From the NCBI RefSeq assembly GCF_018271975.1, contig NZ_JAGUCN010000004.1, forward strand, positions 124,001 to 188,000: a DNA stretch of 64,000 nt, in the 5' to 3' direction. The position numbers and the translations under genes were made by a program. This DNA is from Carboxylicivirga mesophila. GTDB taxonomy: Bacteria > Bacteroidota > Bacteroidia > Bacteroidales > Marinilabiliaceae. How positions within the stretch are numbered: the stretch's first letter is position 1; every line of letters starts with the position of its first letter. Shown in pieces: positions 25,489 through 35,210 of this stretch. The notes beneath the pieces were generated by a model. The model searched no databases, was not told the origin of the DNA, and saw nothing but the letters and a program-made list of their open reading frames with translations.

Positions 25489-26223
25489 ATGAATTGGGAA
25501 GTTCGTTTCATTCAAAGCATTTTTCTATGTGTTTTGTTGAGTTTTAGTATCTGCGTGCTTGATGCGAAAGCAGAGGGATTATCCAAAAGAATTATTAAAT
25601 CAGCAGTCAAACTTTCTGGCAACGAGCATGTGAATCTTTCTGCAACAGCAGTTAATAGCTTATTTGTACTCAATTGTGTCTCAGATGGAGTTGTTACACT
25701 TACCAATACAGACAAGGATATGAAAAGAGGTGTCGTTACTGTATTCAGCAAAGAGATGAAGGAAATACTTGTGCAGGCTACTCTAAACAGTAATGAATCG
25801 ACCTCGTTTTATTCGGTAAATAATTGCAGGTGTTTTATTTGTTGGGCTCCGAAGGATCGGAGGGATACGCTTACATGGTCTGTAAAGCAGGATTCTGTTG
25901 AAGGTTTGTCGGAGCGAAGTGCAATACAGATAGAAGCAGGTATGCAGGAAGTTAGTCATTTGGATAACATGGATAAGTGGTTTGTGTTTACTGCAGCTAA
26001 GAATGGGCAGGTTAAAATCTCAACAGTCGGTTTGACAGGTGAAAATACTACCCTATTTATTTATAAGGATAGTGCTGAGCAAATGATTAGTTCCAGTAAT
26101 TATACGGCTAATTCATTGCAGTCAGAAGTAATAGTTAGTGTTGAGGCAGGTTGTTCATATCTAATAAAGTGGAGCAGTGCCTTCACTAATAAAAGCTACA
26201 ACTGGAATCTAACTTATCTTTAA
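25489..26223 (+). CDS. Secreted protein with two tandem beta-domain repeats
   Basis: A 244-aa protein I cannot assign to a known function. An N-terminal signal peptide (about residues 1-28, core IFLCVLLSFSICVL) precedes two similar domains of about 90 residues. The pair SLFVLNCVSDGVVTLTN / KWFVFTAAKNGQVKIST, and the ends CFICWAPKDRRDTLTWSV / YLIKWSSAFTNKSYNWNLTY, align. Each domain looks like a bacterial pre-peptidase C-terminal (PPC)-like jelly roll. No enzymatic domain and no type IX secretion tail is visible. It stands alone between two terminators. Confidence 0.7.
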   Translation: MNWEVRFIQSIFLCVLLSFSICVLDAKAEGLSKRIIKSAVKLSGNEHVNLSATAVNSLFVLNCVSDGVVTLTNTDKDMKRGVVTVFSKEMKEILVQATLNSNESTSFYSVNNCRCFICWAPKDRRDTLTWSVKQDSVEGLSERSAIQIEAGMQEVSHLDNMDKWFVFTAAKNGQVKISTVGLTGENTTLFIYKDSAEQMISSSNYTANSLQSEVIVSVEAGCSYLIKWSSAFTNKSYNWNLTYL

Positions 26224-26252
26224 TGACGTAAAGGTTAATAAAAAAAATGGTT

Positions 26253-26290
26253 AAAAAACGGCGAAACTTCAGTGTTTCGCCGTTTTTTTT
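26253..26290. terminator. Bidirectional intrinsic terminator
   Basis: AAAAAACGGCGAAAC, loop TTCAGT, GTTTCGCCG and eight T form a perfect stem. It separates the secreted two-repeat gene from convergent pheT and can work on both strands. Confidence 0.92.
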
Positions 26291-26308
26291 ATTTTCTATT
26301 TGGAATGA

Positions 26309-28759
26309 TTATTTTCTGATTACAGCACCAAGTTCGTTTTCATAGGTGGTCATCAGTTTTTTCATAATCTTATCAATTTGCTTGTCATTAAGCGTTTTCG
26401 ACTCATCCTGAAGAATAAAGCTTACAGCGTACGATTTCTTTCCTGCTCCAAGTTTCTCTCCTTCAAACACATCAAATAATGAGATGCGTTTCAGTAGTTT
26501 TTTCTCGGTTTTCTGAGCGATGGTTTTAACTTGCTCAAATTTGATGTCTTTATTCAAAACAAGTGCTAAATCACGTTTTACTTCCGGGAACTTTGGTATT
26601 TCTGTATAGGTAACAGTTTTCTTTGCACTTTTCTTCAGGATAATGTCCCAATTAATTTCTGCAAAATAAACTGGTACATCAATGTCAAAGGCTTTTAATA
26701 GTTTACCGTTCACCATGCCGTAGTCAGCCACTACCTTATCGCCTTGCTTCAGGCAGATGCTTTCTGCAAATAAGTCTGATTCAGTTGAGACTTCGTCAAA
26801 ATCAATAAACGTTAATCCTAGCCTTAAGAGGATATTTTCCAATTGATTTTTCAGGTCAAAGAAAGTCACCTTCTGTTCTGGGGTGTTCCAGTTGGTTGCT
26901 GCCTTATTTCCAACCATGAAAATGGCCAGACGCTGCGTTTCGTTGTAGTTATTTAAATCGGATTTATCTCCTGTGTTGAAATGATAGGTGTTACCGTATT
27001 CAAATAGTTTTAAGTCACTGTTACGACGGTTGATGTTGTGGCTGATTGATTCCAAACCACCAAATAACAAGGTTTGGCGCATGCCATTTAAATCGTTACT
27101 CAGTGGATTGGCTAACTCAACCACATGCTGACGAGGGTAAACATCTAACGTTTCATAGTATGATGCTTTTGTCAGTGAGTTACACATGATTTCACTAAAA
27201 CCCTGAGCCATTAATTGGTTGGCTACTGTGTTTTTTAGCTTATGGTCATCGGGCTTCTGCGAATAAACGATAGTGCTGTTAACCGAAGATGGCATCTCAA
27301 TGTTGTTGTAGCCATAAACTCTAAGAATTTCTTCAATAATATCAGCTTCGCGTTGCACATCAACACGGTATGGAGGTACCGAAAGCTTCAGACCTTCTTC
27401 TGTTTCATTAATAATATCAATATCAAGAGCGCTTAAAATACTTTTAATGGTTGCTTGAGAAAGGTCTTTGCCAATTAAGCGTGTGATATTGCGGTAGGTC
27501 ACATCAACTTCGAAATTTTCAATCTTAGTTGGGTAGATATCTGTAATTTCGCTTGAGATGGTACCGCCGGCAACTTCCTTAATTAGTAAGGCTGCTCTTT
27601 TTAGGGCGTAAATGGTCATGTTAGGATCCACGCCACGCTCGAAGCGGAAACTGGCATCGGTACTTAATGTATGGCGCTTGGCCGTTTTTCGCACCCATAC
27701 CGGATTAAAGTAGGCGCTTTCCAAAAATACCTTCGTGGTTTTCTCGCTCACGCCGCTTTTCAAACCGCCAAATACACCGGCAATACACATGCCTGCTTCG
27801 GCATTGCAAATCATCAAGTCATTTTCCGAAAGTTCACGCTCTTCTTCATCCAGCGTCTGGAAAAGCGTACCGTCAGCCAGTGTTTTTACAATAACCTCGC
27901 TGCCTTTTATTTCATCCCCATCAAAAGCGTGTAATGGCTGTCCAACTTCGTGTAGTACAAAGTTAGTAACGTCAACCACATTATTAATCGGGCTCAAACC
28001 AATGGCTTTGAGTTTGTTTTGTAACCATTCAGGTGACTCTTGTATGGTGATGTCGCTGATAGTTACTCCGCAATAGCGAGGACAAGCCTCTGTATTTTCA
28101 ACTGTTACTTTAACCTCGTAGTTGGTGTTGTCAACCTTAAACTCATCAACAGAAGGCAACTGTAGTTTTACATCATCCTGGTGTTGCTTTAGGTAGGCAG
28201 CTAAGTCGCGAGCGACACCGTAGTGCGATGAGCCATCAACACGGTTAGGTGTTAAGTCAACTTCAATGGCTGTGTCATTTTCAACCTTAAAATAGTCTTT
28301 GGCCAAGGAGCCAACCTTAACTTCGGCCGGAAGAACCATAATACCATCATGGCTGGTGCCTAATCCTATTTCATCTTCGGCACAAATCATACCCATTGAT
28401 TGCTCGCCTCTGATTTTAGATTTCTTAATGGTAAAGCTCTCGTCTCCGCTGTAAAGCACTGTACCAACAGTAGCCACAACTACCTTTTGACCAGCGGCCA
28501 CGTTAGGAGCTCCACACACAATGGGCAGTGGTTCGCCATTGCCAATATTTACCGTGGTAACACTTAGTTTATCTGCGTTAGGGTGTTTTTCGCAAGTTAA
28601 AACTTCACCAATCACCAGGCCTTCCAAACCACCTTTAATAGATTGAACTTCTTCCATGCTTCCCACCTCTAATCCAAGGTCGGTAAGTATTTCAGATATT
28701 TTCTCTGGTGCTAAATCAACGTTGAGGTAGCTTTTAAGCCAGTTGTATGAAATATTCAT
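26309..28759 (-). CDS. pheT: Phenylalanine-tRNA ligase beta subunit
   Basis: An 816-aa PheT, full length. Domains in order are the EMAP/tRNA-binding domain (about residues 40-150), B3/B4 editing domain (about 210-395, with KRHTLSTDASFRFERGVD), B5 DNA-binding-like domain (about 405-475), the catalytic-like core, and the C-terminal ferredoxin-fold anticodon-binding domain (about 720-815, KFPEVKRDLALV). It pairs with PheS, whose gene is not nearby, to charge tRNA-Phe and to clear Tyr-tRNA-Phe. It is preceded by a promoter-like box and is not clearly in an operon. Confidence 0.98.
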   Translation of the reverse strand: MNISYNWLKSYLNVDLAPEKISEILTDLGLEVGSMEEVQSIKGGLEGLVIGEVLTCEKHPNADKLSVTTVNIGNGEPLPIVCGAPNVAAGQKVVVATVGTVLYSGDESFTIKKSKIRGEQSMGMICAEDEIGLGTSHDGIMVLPAEVKVGSLAKDYFKVENDTAIEVDLTPNRVDGSSHYGVARDLAAYLKQHQDDVKLQLPSVDEFKVDNTNYEVKVTVENTEACPRYCGVTISDITIQESPEWLQNKLKAIGLSPINNVVDVTNFVLHEVGQPLHAFDGDEIKGSEVIVKTLADGTLFQTLDEEERELSENDLMICNAEAGMCIAGVFGGLKSGVSEKTTKVFLESAYFNPVWVRKTAKRHTLSTDASFRFERGVDPNMTIYALKRAALLIKEVAGGTISSEITDIYPTKIENFEVDVTYRNITRLIGKDLSQATIKSILSALDIDIINETEEGLKLSVPPYRVDVQREADIIEEILRVYGYNNIEMPSSVNSTIVYSQKPDDHKLKNTVANQLMAQGFSEIMCNSLTKASYYETLDVYPRQHVVELANPLSNDLNGMRQTLLFGGLESISHNINRRNSDLKLFEYGNTYHFNTGDKSDLNNYNETQRLAIFMVGNKAATNWNTPEQKVTFFDLKNQLENILLRLGLTFIDFDEVSTESDLFAESICLKQGDKVVADYGMVNGKLLKAFDIDVPVYFAEINWDIILKKSAKKTVTYTEIPKFPEVKRDLALVLNKDIKFEQVKTIAQKTEKKLLKRISLFDVFEGEKLGAGKKSYAVSFILQDESKTLNDKQIDKIMKKLMTTYENELGAVIRK

Positions 28760-28834
28760 TCGTCTAAAATCATTATGTGTTGAACATCAAATCGATACAT
28801 ACTATATCGAATAGCATCTTTCAAAAAGAGCAAA

Positions 28835-28842
28835 CAAAAGTA
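28835..28842 (-). promoter_or_regulatory. Candidate -7 promoter box for pheT
   Basis: On the minus strand TACTTTTG matches TAnnTTTG, 75 bases before the pheT start codon. Confidence 0.4.
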
Positions 28843-28926
28843 ATGATTTTGAGGGCTGTAAACTAATTATTTGATGGTGATTTTATACGTAAAACAGGAG
28901 ATTGATAGTGATAGAAATGCTATTGC

Positions 28927-30225
28927 TTAGATTATTCGAAGTTCGAAGTTCTCAAAGATGTCTGGTTCAATAAAAATGTACTTCAGTGTCTTTTTACTAA
29001 GGTTGCACTTGGTGCGACGGATAACTATTAAAACGTTAGTGCCTTTTTCATAGAGATAGATGAAGTCCATTTCCTGACCTTTAAAGAATCCCTGATTACG
29101 CACAATGTGCTGCTTTATCTCCTGTCGGGTAAAGTTGCCTTTGGGAGGGATGCCTTTGTTTACATCGGGCTCACCATTTTCATCGGTTGTGTATTTTTTG
29201 TAAAAATAGGCGATAGAGTGCGACAAATAATCAGTTTCGTATGGTTTAATTAAATTGAAAAAACGATTAGGGCCACAATTGTTCTCGATGAAGTAGTTAA
29301 TATCTTGCTTTAATATGTAGTTAGAGCAAAACATGCTGGCCGAATCAGCGTGCTTACAGGCTGTCTCAAAGTTCCTGTTTTCATGAGCAATGTAGGCAGA
29401 TAGTAACTGGGCCCAGGTGTTTCGGGGTTCGAGTTGGCGTAAAAGATGAACATCACTTTTAGCTTCTTCATATCGATGCAGATTATAATGAATCCACGAG
29501 CGTTGTTGGATGTAATAGCTTTTGTTCGATAAATTGATAGCATTGGTAATGTGTTCCAATGCCTTTGTGGTGTCAGCCCTGAAAATGTATTGCTGGCTCA
29601 TTTGCGATTGAAGATACGCGTTGTCGGGCTCTTTGCCTAAAGCTTCACTTAACAGGTGAAAAGCTTCATCGGCTTTCCCTTCGTATGATACTTCTTTGGC
29701 TTGTTGGTATAGCTTTTGTGCTTCGGGATTGGCTATGGAAGCTTCCTGCTGAAGGTTAATTAAGCCAATTTTGATGCCTGTTATTGGTGGGCTCTGCTTA
29801 ATTGCATTCACTATTTGATAGCCCAAACTCATATAGAACGGAATGAACAGCAAGGTTAATATCTGAGAAATAGTTGAGATATTAGACAATATTTGAAGTT
29901 CTTTATTTTGGTGTTTGTACCATTGGCGAAGGCCTGCAAGTGACAGTATTATCAGGGCGATAAAACCAAGTGTGAATCCTTTAGTAATCAGGCTAAAGTG
30001 AATGGCTAGTAAAAGCAGAATGCCCAATAGTGTTATTGCAATGGTGATAAATCGTTGAGATTGGTGGCGGAAGATTCTTAATGTGTTAAAGAATATAGTG
30101 ATAAGAAGTACTGCTTGTACATACTCAATGTGAATGAAATAATGCGTGCACAAGCTGCTGGTAATGATTAAAACGAGGGAAAGAAAAGCGACAATGCTGT
30201 TCAGTAGATTTGCAGATTTCATCAA
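28927..30225 (-). CDS. Membrane protein with TPR repeats
   Basis: A 432-aa protein of unknown function. The N-terminal third has about five hydrophobic helices (for instance SIVAFLSLVLIITSSLC, FITIAITLLGILLLLAIHF, GFTLGFIALIILSLAGL, ILTLLFIPFYMSLG). From about residue 170 the rest is TPR-like: KLYQQAKEVSYEGKADEAFHLL, AYLQSQMSQQYIFRADTTKALEHI and NLHRYEEAKSDVHLL. A C-terminal beta-rich segment (about 355-432) is not recognised. The TPR part probably faces one side of the membrane as an interaction scaffold. It is divergent from surE. Confidence 0.7.
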   Translation of the reverse strand: MMKSANLLNSIVAFLSLVLIITSSLCTHYFIHIEYVQAVLLITIFFNTLRIFRHQSQRFITIAITLLGILLLLAIHFSLITKGFTLGFIALIILSLAGLRQWYKHQNKELQILSNISTISQILTLLFIPFYMSLGYQIVNAIKQSPPITGIKIGLINLQQEASIANPEAQKLYQQAKEVSYEGKADEAFHLLSEALGKEPDNAYLQSQMSQQYIFRADTTKALEHITNAINLSNKSYYIQQRSWIHYNLHRYEEAKSDVHLLRQLEPRNTWAQLLSAYIAHENRNFETACKHADSASMFCSNYILKQDINYFIENNCGPNRFFNLIKPYETDYLSHSIAYFYKKYTTDENGEPDVNKGIPPKGNFTRQEIKQHIVRNQGFFKGQEMDFIYLYEKGTNVLIVIRRTKCNLSKKTLKYIFIEPDIFENFELRII

Positions 30226-30318
30226 AGGTTCAATTTTAAATTTCGGGTAATAAAGGGTAAATGCTTATCAGATATTGTTCATTATATCTATCTTTGATAG
30301 GCTAAAATTAATCTTTAT

Positions 30319-31101
30319 ATGTCGAAAACAGAAAAGGAACGGCCGCTGATTTTGGTCACCAATGATGATGGTATCAAGGCCAAAGGGCTGGAGTCGTTAG
30401 TGAAGATGTTGAAGTTATTTACCGATGTGGTTATTGTGGCTCCCAATGAGTCGTATTCGGGTATGTCACATGCAATTACTGTAAAAACACCACTTTATGC
30501 CAAATTGGTTAAAGAAAAGGAAGGTTTGCAACTATATAAGGTTAACGGAACGCCGGTTGATTGTGTGAAACTGGCCATAAATGTGTTGTTGCCGCGTAAG
30601 CCTGATTTATTGGTGTCTGGTATTAATCATGGTACAAATTCAAGTATTAGTCTTCATTATTCAGGTACAGTTGGAGCAGCTCGTGAAGGTGCTCTTAATA
30701 AAATTCCGGCTGTTGGCTTTTCGCTATTAAATTACAGGCATGAGGCTGATTTTACAGAAGCAGTGAAGGTGGCAGAGCATGTTGTTAAATCTATTTTAGG
30801 TGATAAATTGCCAAGTGGTACCTTCTTAAATGTGAATATTCCGGATGTGAGTCCGGTAAAAGGAGCCAAGGTAGCCCGACAAAGTAAGGGGCGATGGGTG
30901 GAGGAATTTGTTGAGCGTCAGGATCCGCGAGGAAGAAACTACTATTGGCTGACCGGGCATTTCGAAAATCTGGAGCCTGAAGCCAAAGATACCGATGAGT
31001 ATTTGCTGGCCAAAGGGTATGCCTCAATTGTGCCGTGTCACCTTGATGCGACAAATTTTAACCTTTTATCATACCTGAAAGAACAGAACTATGAATTGTA
31101 A
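30319..31101 (+). CDS. surE: 5'/3'-nucleotidase SurE
   Basis: A 260-aa nucleoside-monophosphate phosphatase. The metal-binding DD is in LVTNDDGIKAKGL (near residue 16), followed by the conserved Asn/Ser region APNESYSGMSHAIT and the SGINHGTNSSISLHYSGTVGAAREG block. It is a cytoplasmic housekeeping enzyme of stationary-phase survival and nucleotide salvage. The last 11 bases overlap the next small gene, and the lpxB, gldF and gldG genes follow closely, suggesting one long operon. Confidence 0.96.
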   Translation: MSKTEKERPLILVTNDDGIKAKGLESLVKMLKLFTDVVIVAPNESYSGMSHAITVKTPLYAKLVKEKEGLQLYKVNGTPVDCVKLAINVLLPRKPDLLVSGINHGTNSSISLHYSGTVGAAREGALNKIPAVGFSLLNYRHEADFTEAVKVAEHVVKSILGDKLPSGTFLNVNIPDVSPVKGAKVARQSKGRWVEEFVERQDPRGRNYYWLTGHFENLEPEAKDTDEYLLAKGYASIVPCHLDATNFNLLSYLKEQNYEL

Positions 31102-31387
31102 ATGTAACAAGCTTTATATAGGCATGTTAGTAGGTATATTATTGCCGGTAATTATGTCTTTTGCCTTGTACTATTTTTTGTACCGGGGCGATTTGAGCTA
31201 TTGGCCGTTTCTTAATCAAATGGTAAGGATGGGGAGTGTCGGGAAGTTGTTGAGTATAAGTGTGCTTCCTAATCTTGTTGTCTTTTTAATTGCAGTTAAT
31301 AAAGAGCGTCTTCTGGCTGCTCGTGGTATTGTTACATCTACCATTATATATGCAATTGTGGTTATTGCATTCAGATTTTTATTATAG
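31091..31387 (+). CDS. Small membrane protein overlapping surE
   Basis: A 98-aa protein with three predicted transmembrane helices: LYIGMLVGILLPVIMSFALYY, LLSISVLPNLVVFLIAV and TSTIIYAIVVIAFRFLL. I do not recognise a named family. It overlaps surE by 11 bases in another frame and ends 15 bases before lpxB, so it is translated within the same transcript. Its place between surE and lpxB hints at an envelope role, but this is only context. Confidence 0.75.
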   Translation: MNCKCNKLYIGMLVGILLPVIMSFALYYFLYRGDLSYWPFLNQMVRMGSVGKLLSISVLPNLVVFLIAVNKERLLAARGIVTSTIIYAIVVIAFRFLL

Positions 31388-31402
31388 AAAACAACAGGTA
31401 AT

Positions 31403-32551
31403 ATGCGCTATTATATCATTGCCGGCGAGGCTTCCGGCGACCTGCATGCCTCTAACTTAATGAAAGCTTTTAAAGAGCAGGATGCTCAGGCTGACTTTCG
31501 TTATTGGGGTGGTGATTTAATGAAAGAACAGGGCGGAACGCTGGTGCGTCATTATAAAGACACAGCTGTAATGGGACTTTGGGATGTATTAACCAATTTA
31601 AATTCCATTAAAAAGAACTTCAAGCTCTGTCAGGAAGATATCTTGGATTACCAGCCTGATGTGTTGTTATTGGTTGATTATGCAGGGTTTAATTTGCGTA
31701 TGGCTAAATTTGCCCATAAGCACAATGTTTTGGTATATTATTATATATCACCCAAGATATGGGCCTGGAACCAAAAGCGTGTTAAAAAGATTAAAGCCAC
31801 AGTTGATCGCATGTTCACCATCCTTCCTTTCGAAACAAAGTTTTTTGAGGAGCATGGGGTAGAAGTACAATATAGTGGAAATCCGGTGCTGGATGCTATA
31901 GATAATCGCGACAACAAAGATGAATCTTTTGAAGATTTTGTGGCAAGAAACCAATTGGATAACCGACCTAAAGTGGCACTGCTGGCTGGTAGCCGTAAAG
32001 GCGAGATAAGCTATAATTTGCCCGATATGTTGGAGATGGTGGATAAGTTTCCGGAATTTCAGTTTGTTATTGCTGGTGCACCATCATTCGCCGTTGAAGA
32101 GTATCAGCCATTTATTAAAGACAAAGATGTGGCAGTTGTATCTGGACAAACATACCAGCTACTTCAGCAGGCCCGGGCGGCATTGGTGACATCCGGAACT
32201 GCAACGCTCGAAACAGCTTTGTTGAATTGTCCGCAGGTGGTTTGTTATAAAATGTGGGGCGGTGGCTTTACCGATTTTGTTGCCAAGAAAATCCTGATTA
32301 AAGTGCCTTATATATCACTGGTTAACCTGATTTTAGATAAGGAAGCCGTTTTGGAATTGTTTCAAAAAGATTTCTCATTGAGTAAGCTCGAACAAGAGCT
32401 TGGATTGCTGTTGCAGGATAGCCGGCGAAGAAATGAGATGCTGGCCGATTATGAGGAGTTAGATCGTCGAATGGGTGGCCCTGGCTCTAGCGCACGTACG
32501 GCTGGTCTAATGCTTGAAGCACTTAAAAAAGATAAGAAGCACGCCCGATAA
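31403..32551 (+). CDS. lpxB: Lipid-A-disaccharide synthase
   Basis: A 382-aa GT19 glycosyltransferase that joins UDP-2,3-diacylglucosamine and lipid X in lipid A synthesis on the inner face of the inner membrane. The N-terminal AGEASGDLHASNLMKAF motif, the YISPKIWAWNQKRVKKI block, GNPVLD (near residue 155), the GSRKGEI nucleotide loop and SGTATLET (near 270) all match LpxB. It sits in the surE to gldG cluster; gldF starts 12 bases after its stop. Confidence 0.97.
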   Translation: MRYYIIAGEASGDLHASNLMKAFKEQDAQADFRYWGGDLMKEQGGTLVRHYKDTAVMGLWDVLTNLNSIKKNFKLCQEDILDYQPDVLLLVDYAGFNLRMAKFAHKHNVLVYYYISPKIWAWNQKRVKKIKATVDRMFTILPFETKFFEEHGVEVQYSGNPVLDAIDNRDNKDESFEDFVARNQLDNRPKVALLAGSRKGEISYNLPDMLEMVDKFPEFQFVIAGAPSFAVEEYQPFIKDKDVAVVSGQTYQLLQQARAALVTSGTATLETALLNCPQVVCYKMWGGGFTDFVAKKILIKVPYISLVNLILDKEAVLELFQKDFSLSKLEQELGLLLQDSRRRNEMLADYEELDRRMGGPGSSARTAGLMLEALKKDKKHAR

Positions 32552-32563
32552 AAAGCAATTTAG

Positions 32564-33295
32564 ATGTTTGCACTGTTTAAAAAAGAGTTAGTCACATTTT
32601 TTAGTTCTATAACCGGAGCGCTGGTATTGTCTGTCTTTTTATTGGTAACCGGTTTATTCCTATGGGTTATACCTAATGATTTAAATATTATTTATGGTGG
32701 GTATGCTACCATGGAGTCACTTTTTTATTTAGCACCATGGGTTTACCTTTTTTTAGTTCCTGCAGTTTGTATGCGCTTGTTCGCCGATGAAAAAAAGATG
32801 GGAACATTAGATGTATTGCTGACGAGGCCAATATCGGAGATGCAAATTGTGTTTGGTAAGTTTCTGGCGGGTTTAGCGGTTGTTCTTATTAGTCTTTTAC
32901 CGACATTGATTTATGTTTACAGCGTTCAGCAGTTAGGACATCCGGTAGGTAATATGGATATGGGCGGCACGTGGGGATCATACATTGGTCTGGTGTTTCT
33001 GGCTGCTGTTTATGTGGCTATCGGTGTATTTGCGTCCTCATTAACTGATAATCAGATTGTGGCGTTTGTATTGTCGGTGTTGCTATCTTTTATGTTTTAT
33101 TCCGGGTTTGATTCGCTGGCCGCGATGCCTGGTCTTGCAGTATATCGTGATACTATTAGTTATTTAGGAATTGATAGCCATTATCGCTCTCTCAGTCGTG
33201 GGGTTATCGACTCCAGAGATATTGTTCACCTGGTATCTCTGGTATTCTTCTTTTTATATGTTACTAAACTATCGTTAATGCGTTCTAAGCGCTAG
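32564..33295 (+). CDS. gldF: Gliding motility ABC transporter permease GldF
   Basis: A 243-aa ABC-2 type permease with six hydrophobic helices and the typical beginning FALFKKELVTFFSSITGALVLS. The RLFADEKKMGTLDVLLTRPISE segment is the coupling region of ABC-2 permeases and matches GldF. In Flavobacterium johnsoniae GldA, GldF and GldG form an ABC system required for gliding, though many non-gliders keep gldFG. No gldA ATPase gene is adjacent. It lies nine bases before gldG. Confidence 0.93.
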   Translation: MFALFKKELVTFFSSITGALVLSVFLLVTGLFLWVIPNDLNIIYGGYATMESLFYLAPWVYLFLVPAVCMRLFADEKKMGTLDVLLTRPISEMQIVFGKFLAGLAVVLISLLPTLIYVYSVQQLGHPVGNMDMGGTWGSYIGLVFLAAVYVAIGVFASSLTDNQIVAFVLSVLLSFMFYSGFDSLAAMPGLAVYRDTISYLGIDSHYRSLSRGVIDSRDIVHLVSLVFFFLYVTKLSLMRSKR

Positions 33296-33304
33296 TTATC
33301 TGTT

Positions 33305-34999
33305 ATGAGTAAGAGTATCAATCGTTCAAATAAACTGGTTCAATTAGTTGTTGTATTATTCGGATTAATGGCAGTGGCCTGGATAAGCAAGCAGCTGTTT
33401 TTTCGCATTGATCTGACTTCGGAGAAACGTTACACCTTAACAGAAACTACGCGTCGGTTCATGCAAGAACTGGATTCTGATTTGTATGTAAAGGTATATC
33501 TGGAGGGTCAACTGAATAGTGGCTTCAGGCAACTGTCAAATGCTTCACGTGAGATGCTGGAAGAACTTAAGGCAGAAGCAGGCCGTAATATGCAGTATGA
33601 ATTTATAAATCCTGATGACCGTAATAGCAAAGAAAAGAAAGCGCTTATTGCGGAATTGGCTGAATATGGTTTTGAACCACAAAGCGTGTTTGAATCAGGT
33701 GAAGATGGTCGGCAAATTCAATCCTATGTTTTTCCATATGCGCTTGTTTACTATAAAGATCGCATAGTTGGAATCGACCTGCTGGAGAATTTGCCCTCAC
33801 GCAGCGGAGCTGAAAATCTGAATATATCAATAGAGAGCCTGGAGTATAAGTTGGCTGAGGCATTTAAACGATTGGCCAGTGAGGAGCAGCCTAAAATTGC
33901 TTTTTTGGAAGGGCATGGTGAGCTTGATGAGTTGGATGTTATAGAGGCGACGGATGCACTATCAGCCTATTATCAGGTGGATAGAGGACGGATTGGAGGT
34001 GATGCATCGGTGTTGGAACCTTATGAGGTGGTAATTATTGCTAAGCCCTCCAAACCATTTTCTGAGAAAGATAAATATGTGCTTGATCAGTACCTGATGA
34101 ATGGGGGGCGACTATTAATTTTTATTGATGCGGTTAATGTAACATTGGATAGCCTGCGCCGAACACCACAAACAATAGGCTTGTATAATGATGTCAATCT
34201 TGATGACCAGTTGTTTAAATATGGTGTAAGAGTAAATCCGGTGGTGATTGAAGATGTGCAGGCCGGTCGGATCCTTATGAATGCGAGGCCGCAGGGACAG
34301 CCTCAATTAGTGCCGGTTCCCTGGTTGTATAGTCCGCTTCTGTCGTCCGCACAAAATCATCCGGTAACCCGTAATATTAATCTTGTTAGAGGTAGTTTTG
34401 TTGGAACCATCGATACAGTTGGTGCAGACTTGCAAATTAGCAGGCAGGTGTTGCTGCGTTCTTCGCAATTTACAAAGGTCAGTAAGACACCGGTCTTTAT
34501 ATCTATGGCTGATGTTAATAAACAGCCAAAGCAGCAGGAATTTCAGTCTCCGCACCAAACTGTTGCCCTTATTCAGGAAGGCATCTTTCCTTCAGTATTT
34601 GTTAATCGACAGGCACCGCAGGACTTGGATCAGTCAAAAAGCTTTGTTTCAGAAAGTAAATTCACCAGGTTGATGGTGGTAGCCGATGGGGATATTATTC
34701 GAAACGAAGTAAGGTTTAAAGACTCTAATCCGCAAATACTACCATTGGGTTTTGATGAAGGTTCCGGGCAGCAATATGGCAATAAGGACTTTATTGTTAA
34801 TGCAGTTAATTATCTTTGTGATGATGATGGCTGGATGCAGTTGAGAGGACGCCACTTAACCCTTCGTTTGTTAGACAAACAAAAACTATCTGGAGGTACT
34901 GGCTGGTGGAAGTGGTTGAATGTTGCCTTTCCTGTAATATTGGTGATATTCGGCAGTGCTATGTTTACTTACTGGCGCTTTCGTCGGTTTGGCCGATAA
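33305..34999 (+). CDS. gldG: Gliding motility ABC transporter auxiliary protein GldG
   Basis: A 564-aa protein anchored at both ends, with TM helices near residues 12-30 (LVQLVVVLFGLMAVAWI) and 540-558 (WLNVAFPVILVIFGSAMF). Between them is a large periplasmic ABC-type uncharacterised (GldG/IntG-like) domain, including FLEGHGELDELDV (near 200), a DUF4350-like Rossmann segment and ARPQGQPQLVPVPWLYSPL. It is the partner of GldF. Length fits full-length GldG. The next gene is dnaN, as often seen in related Bacteroidota. Confidence 0.93.
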   Translation: MSKSINRSNKLVQLVVVLFGLMAVAWISKQLFFRIDLTSEKRYTLTETTRRFMQELDSDLYVKVYLEGQLNSGFRQLSNASREMLEELKAEAGRNMQYEFINPDDRNSKEKKALIAELAEYGFEPQSVFESGEDGRQIQSYVFPYALVYYKDRIVGIDLLENLPSRSGAENLNISIESLEYKLAEAFKRLASEEQPKIAFLEGHGELDELDVIEATDALSAYYQVDRGRIGGDASVLEPYEVVIIAKPSKPFSEKDKYVLDQYLMNGGRLLIFIDAVNVTLDSLRRTPQTIGLYNDVNLDDQLFKYGVRVNPVVIEDVQAGRILMNARPQGQPQLVPVPWLYSPLLSSAQNHPVTRNINLVRGSFVGTIDTVGADLQISRQVLLRSSQFTKVSKTPVFISMADVNKQPKQQEFQSPHQTVALIQEGIFPSVFVNRQAPQDLDQSKSFVSESKFTRLMVVADGDIIRNEVRFKDSNPQILPLGFDEGSGQQYGNKDFIVNAVNYLCDDDGWMQLRGRHLTLRLLDKQKLSGGTGWWKWLNVAFPVILVIFGSAMFTYWRFRRFGR

Positions 35000-35176
35000 T
35001 TACAAATGTCAGGTGCTCAAAATTGTTATTGCTTTTAGTTAAAACGGGGTGTTAATAACTCATGAAAAGTTAGTGAATTCATCCTTTTGAGCAGTAGTGT
35101 TTTTTAGTATCTTGCAACTTACGAATTCATTCATTTAAAAGAACAGATGAAATCGTGTAATTATCTGTTTTTTTGA

Positions 35177-35184
35177 TATATTTG
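35177..35184 (+). promoter_or_regulatory. Candidate -7 promoter box for dnaN
   Basis: TATATTTG matches TAnnTTTG, 26 bases before the dnaN start codon, in a 211-base gap after gldG that suggests a separate transcription unit. Confidence 0.5.
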
Positions 35185-35210
35185 ATAAAAACTAATAACA
35201 GAATAATCAT

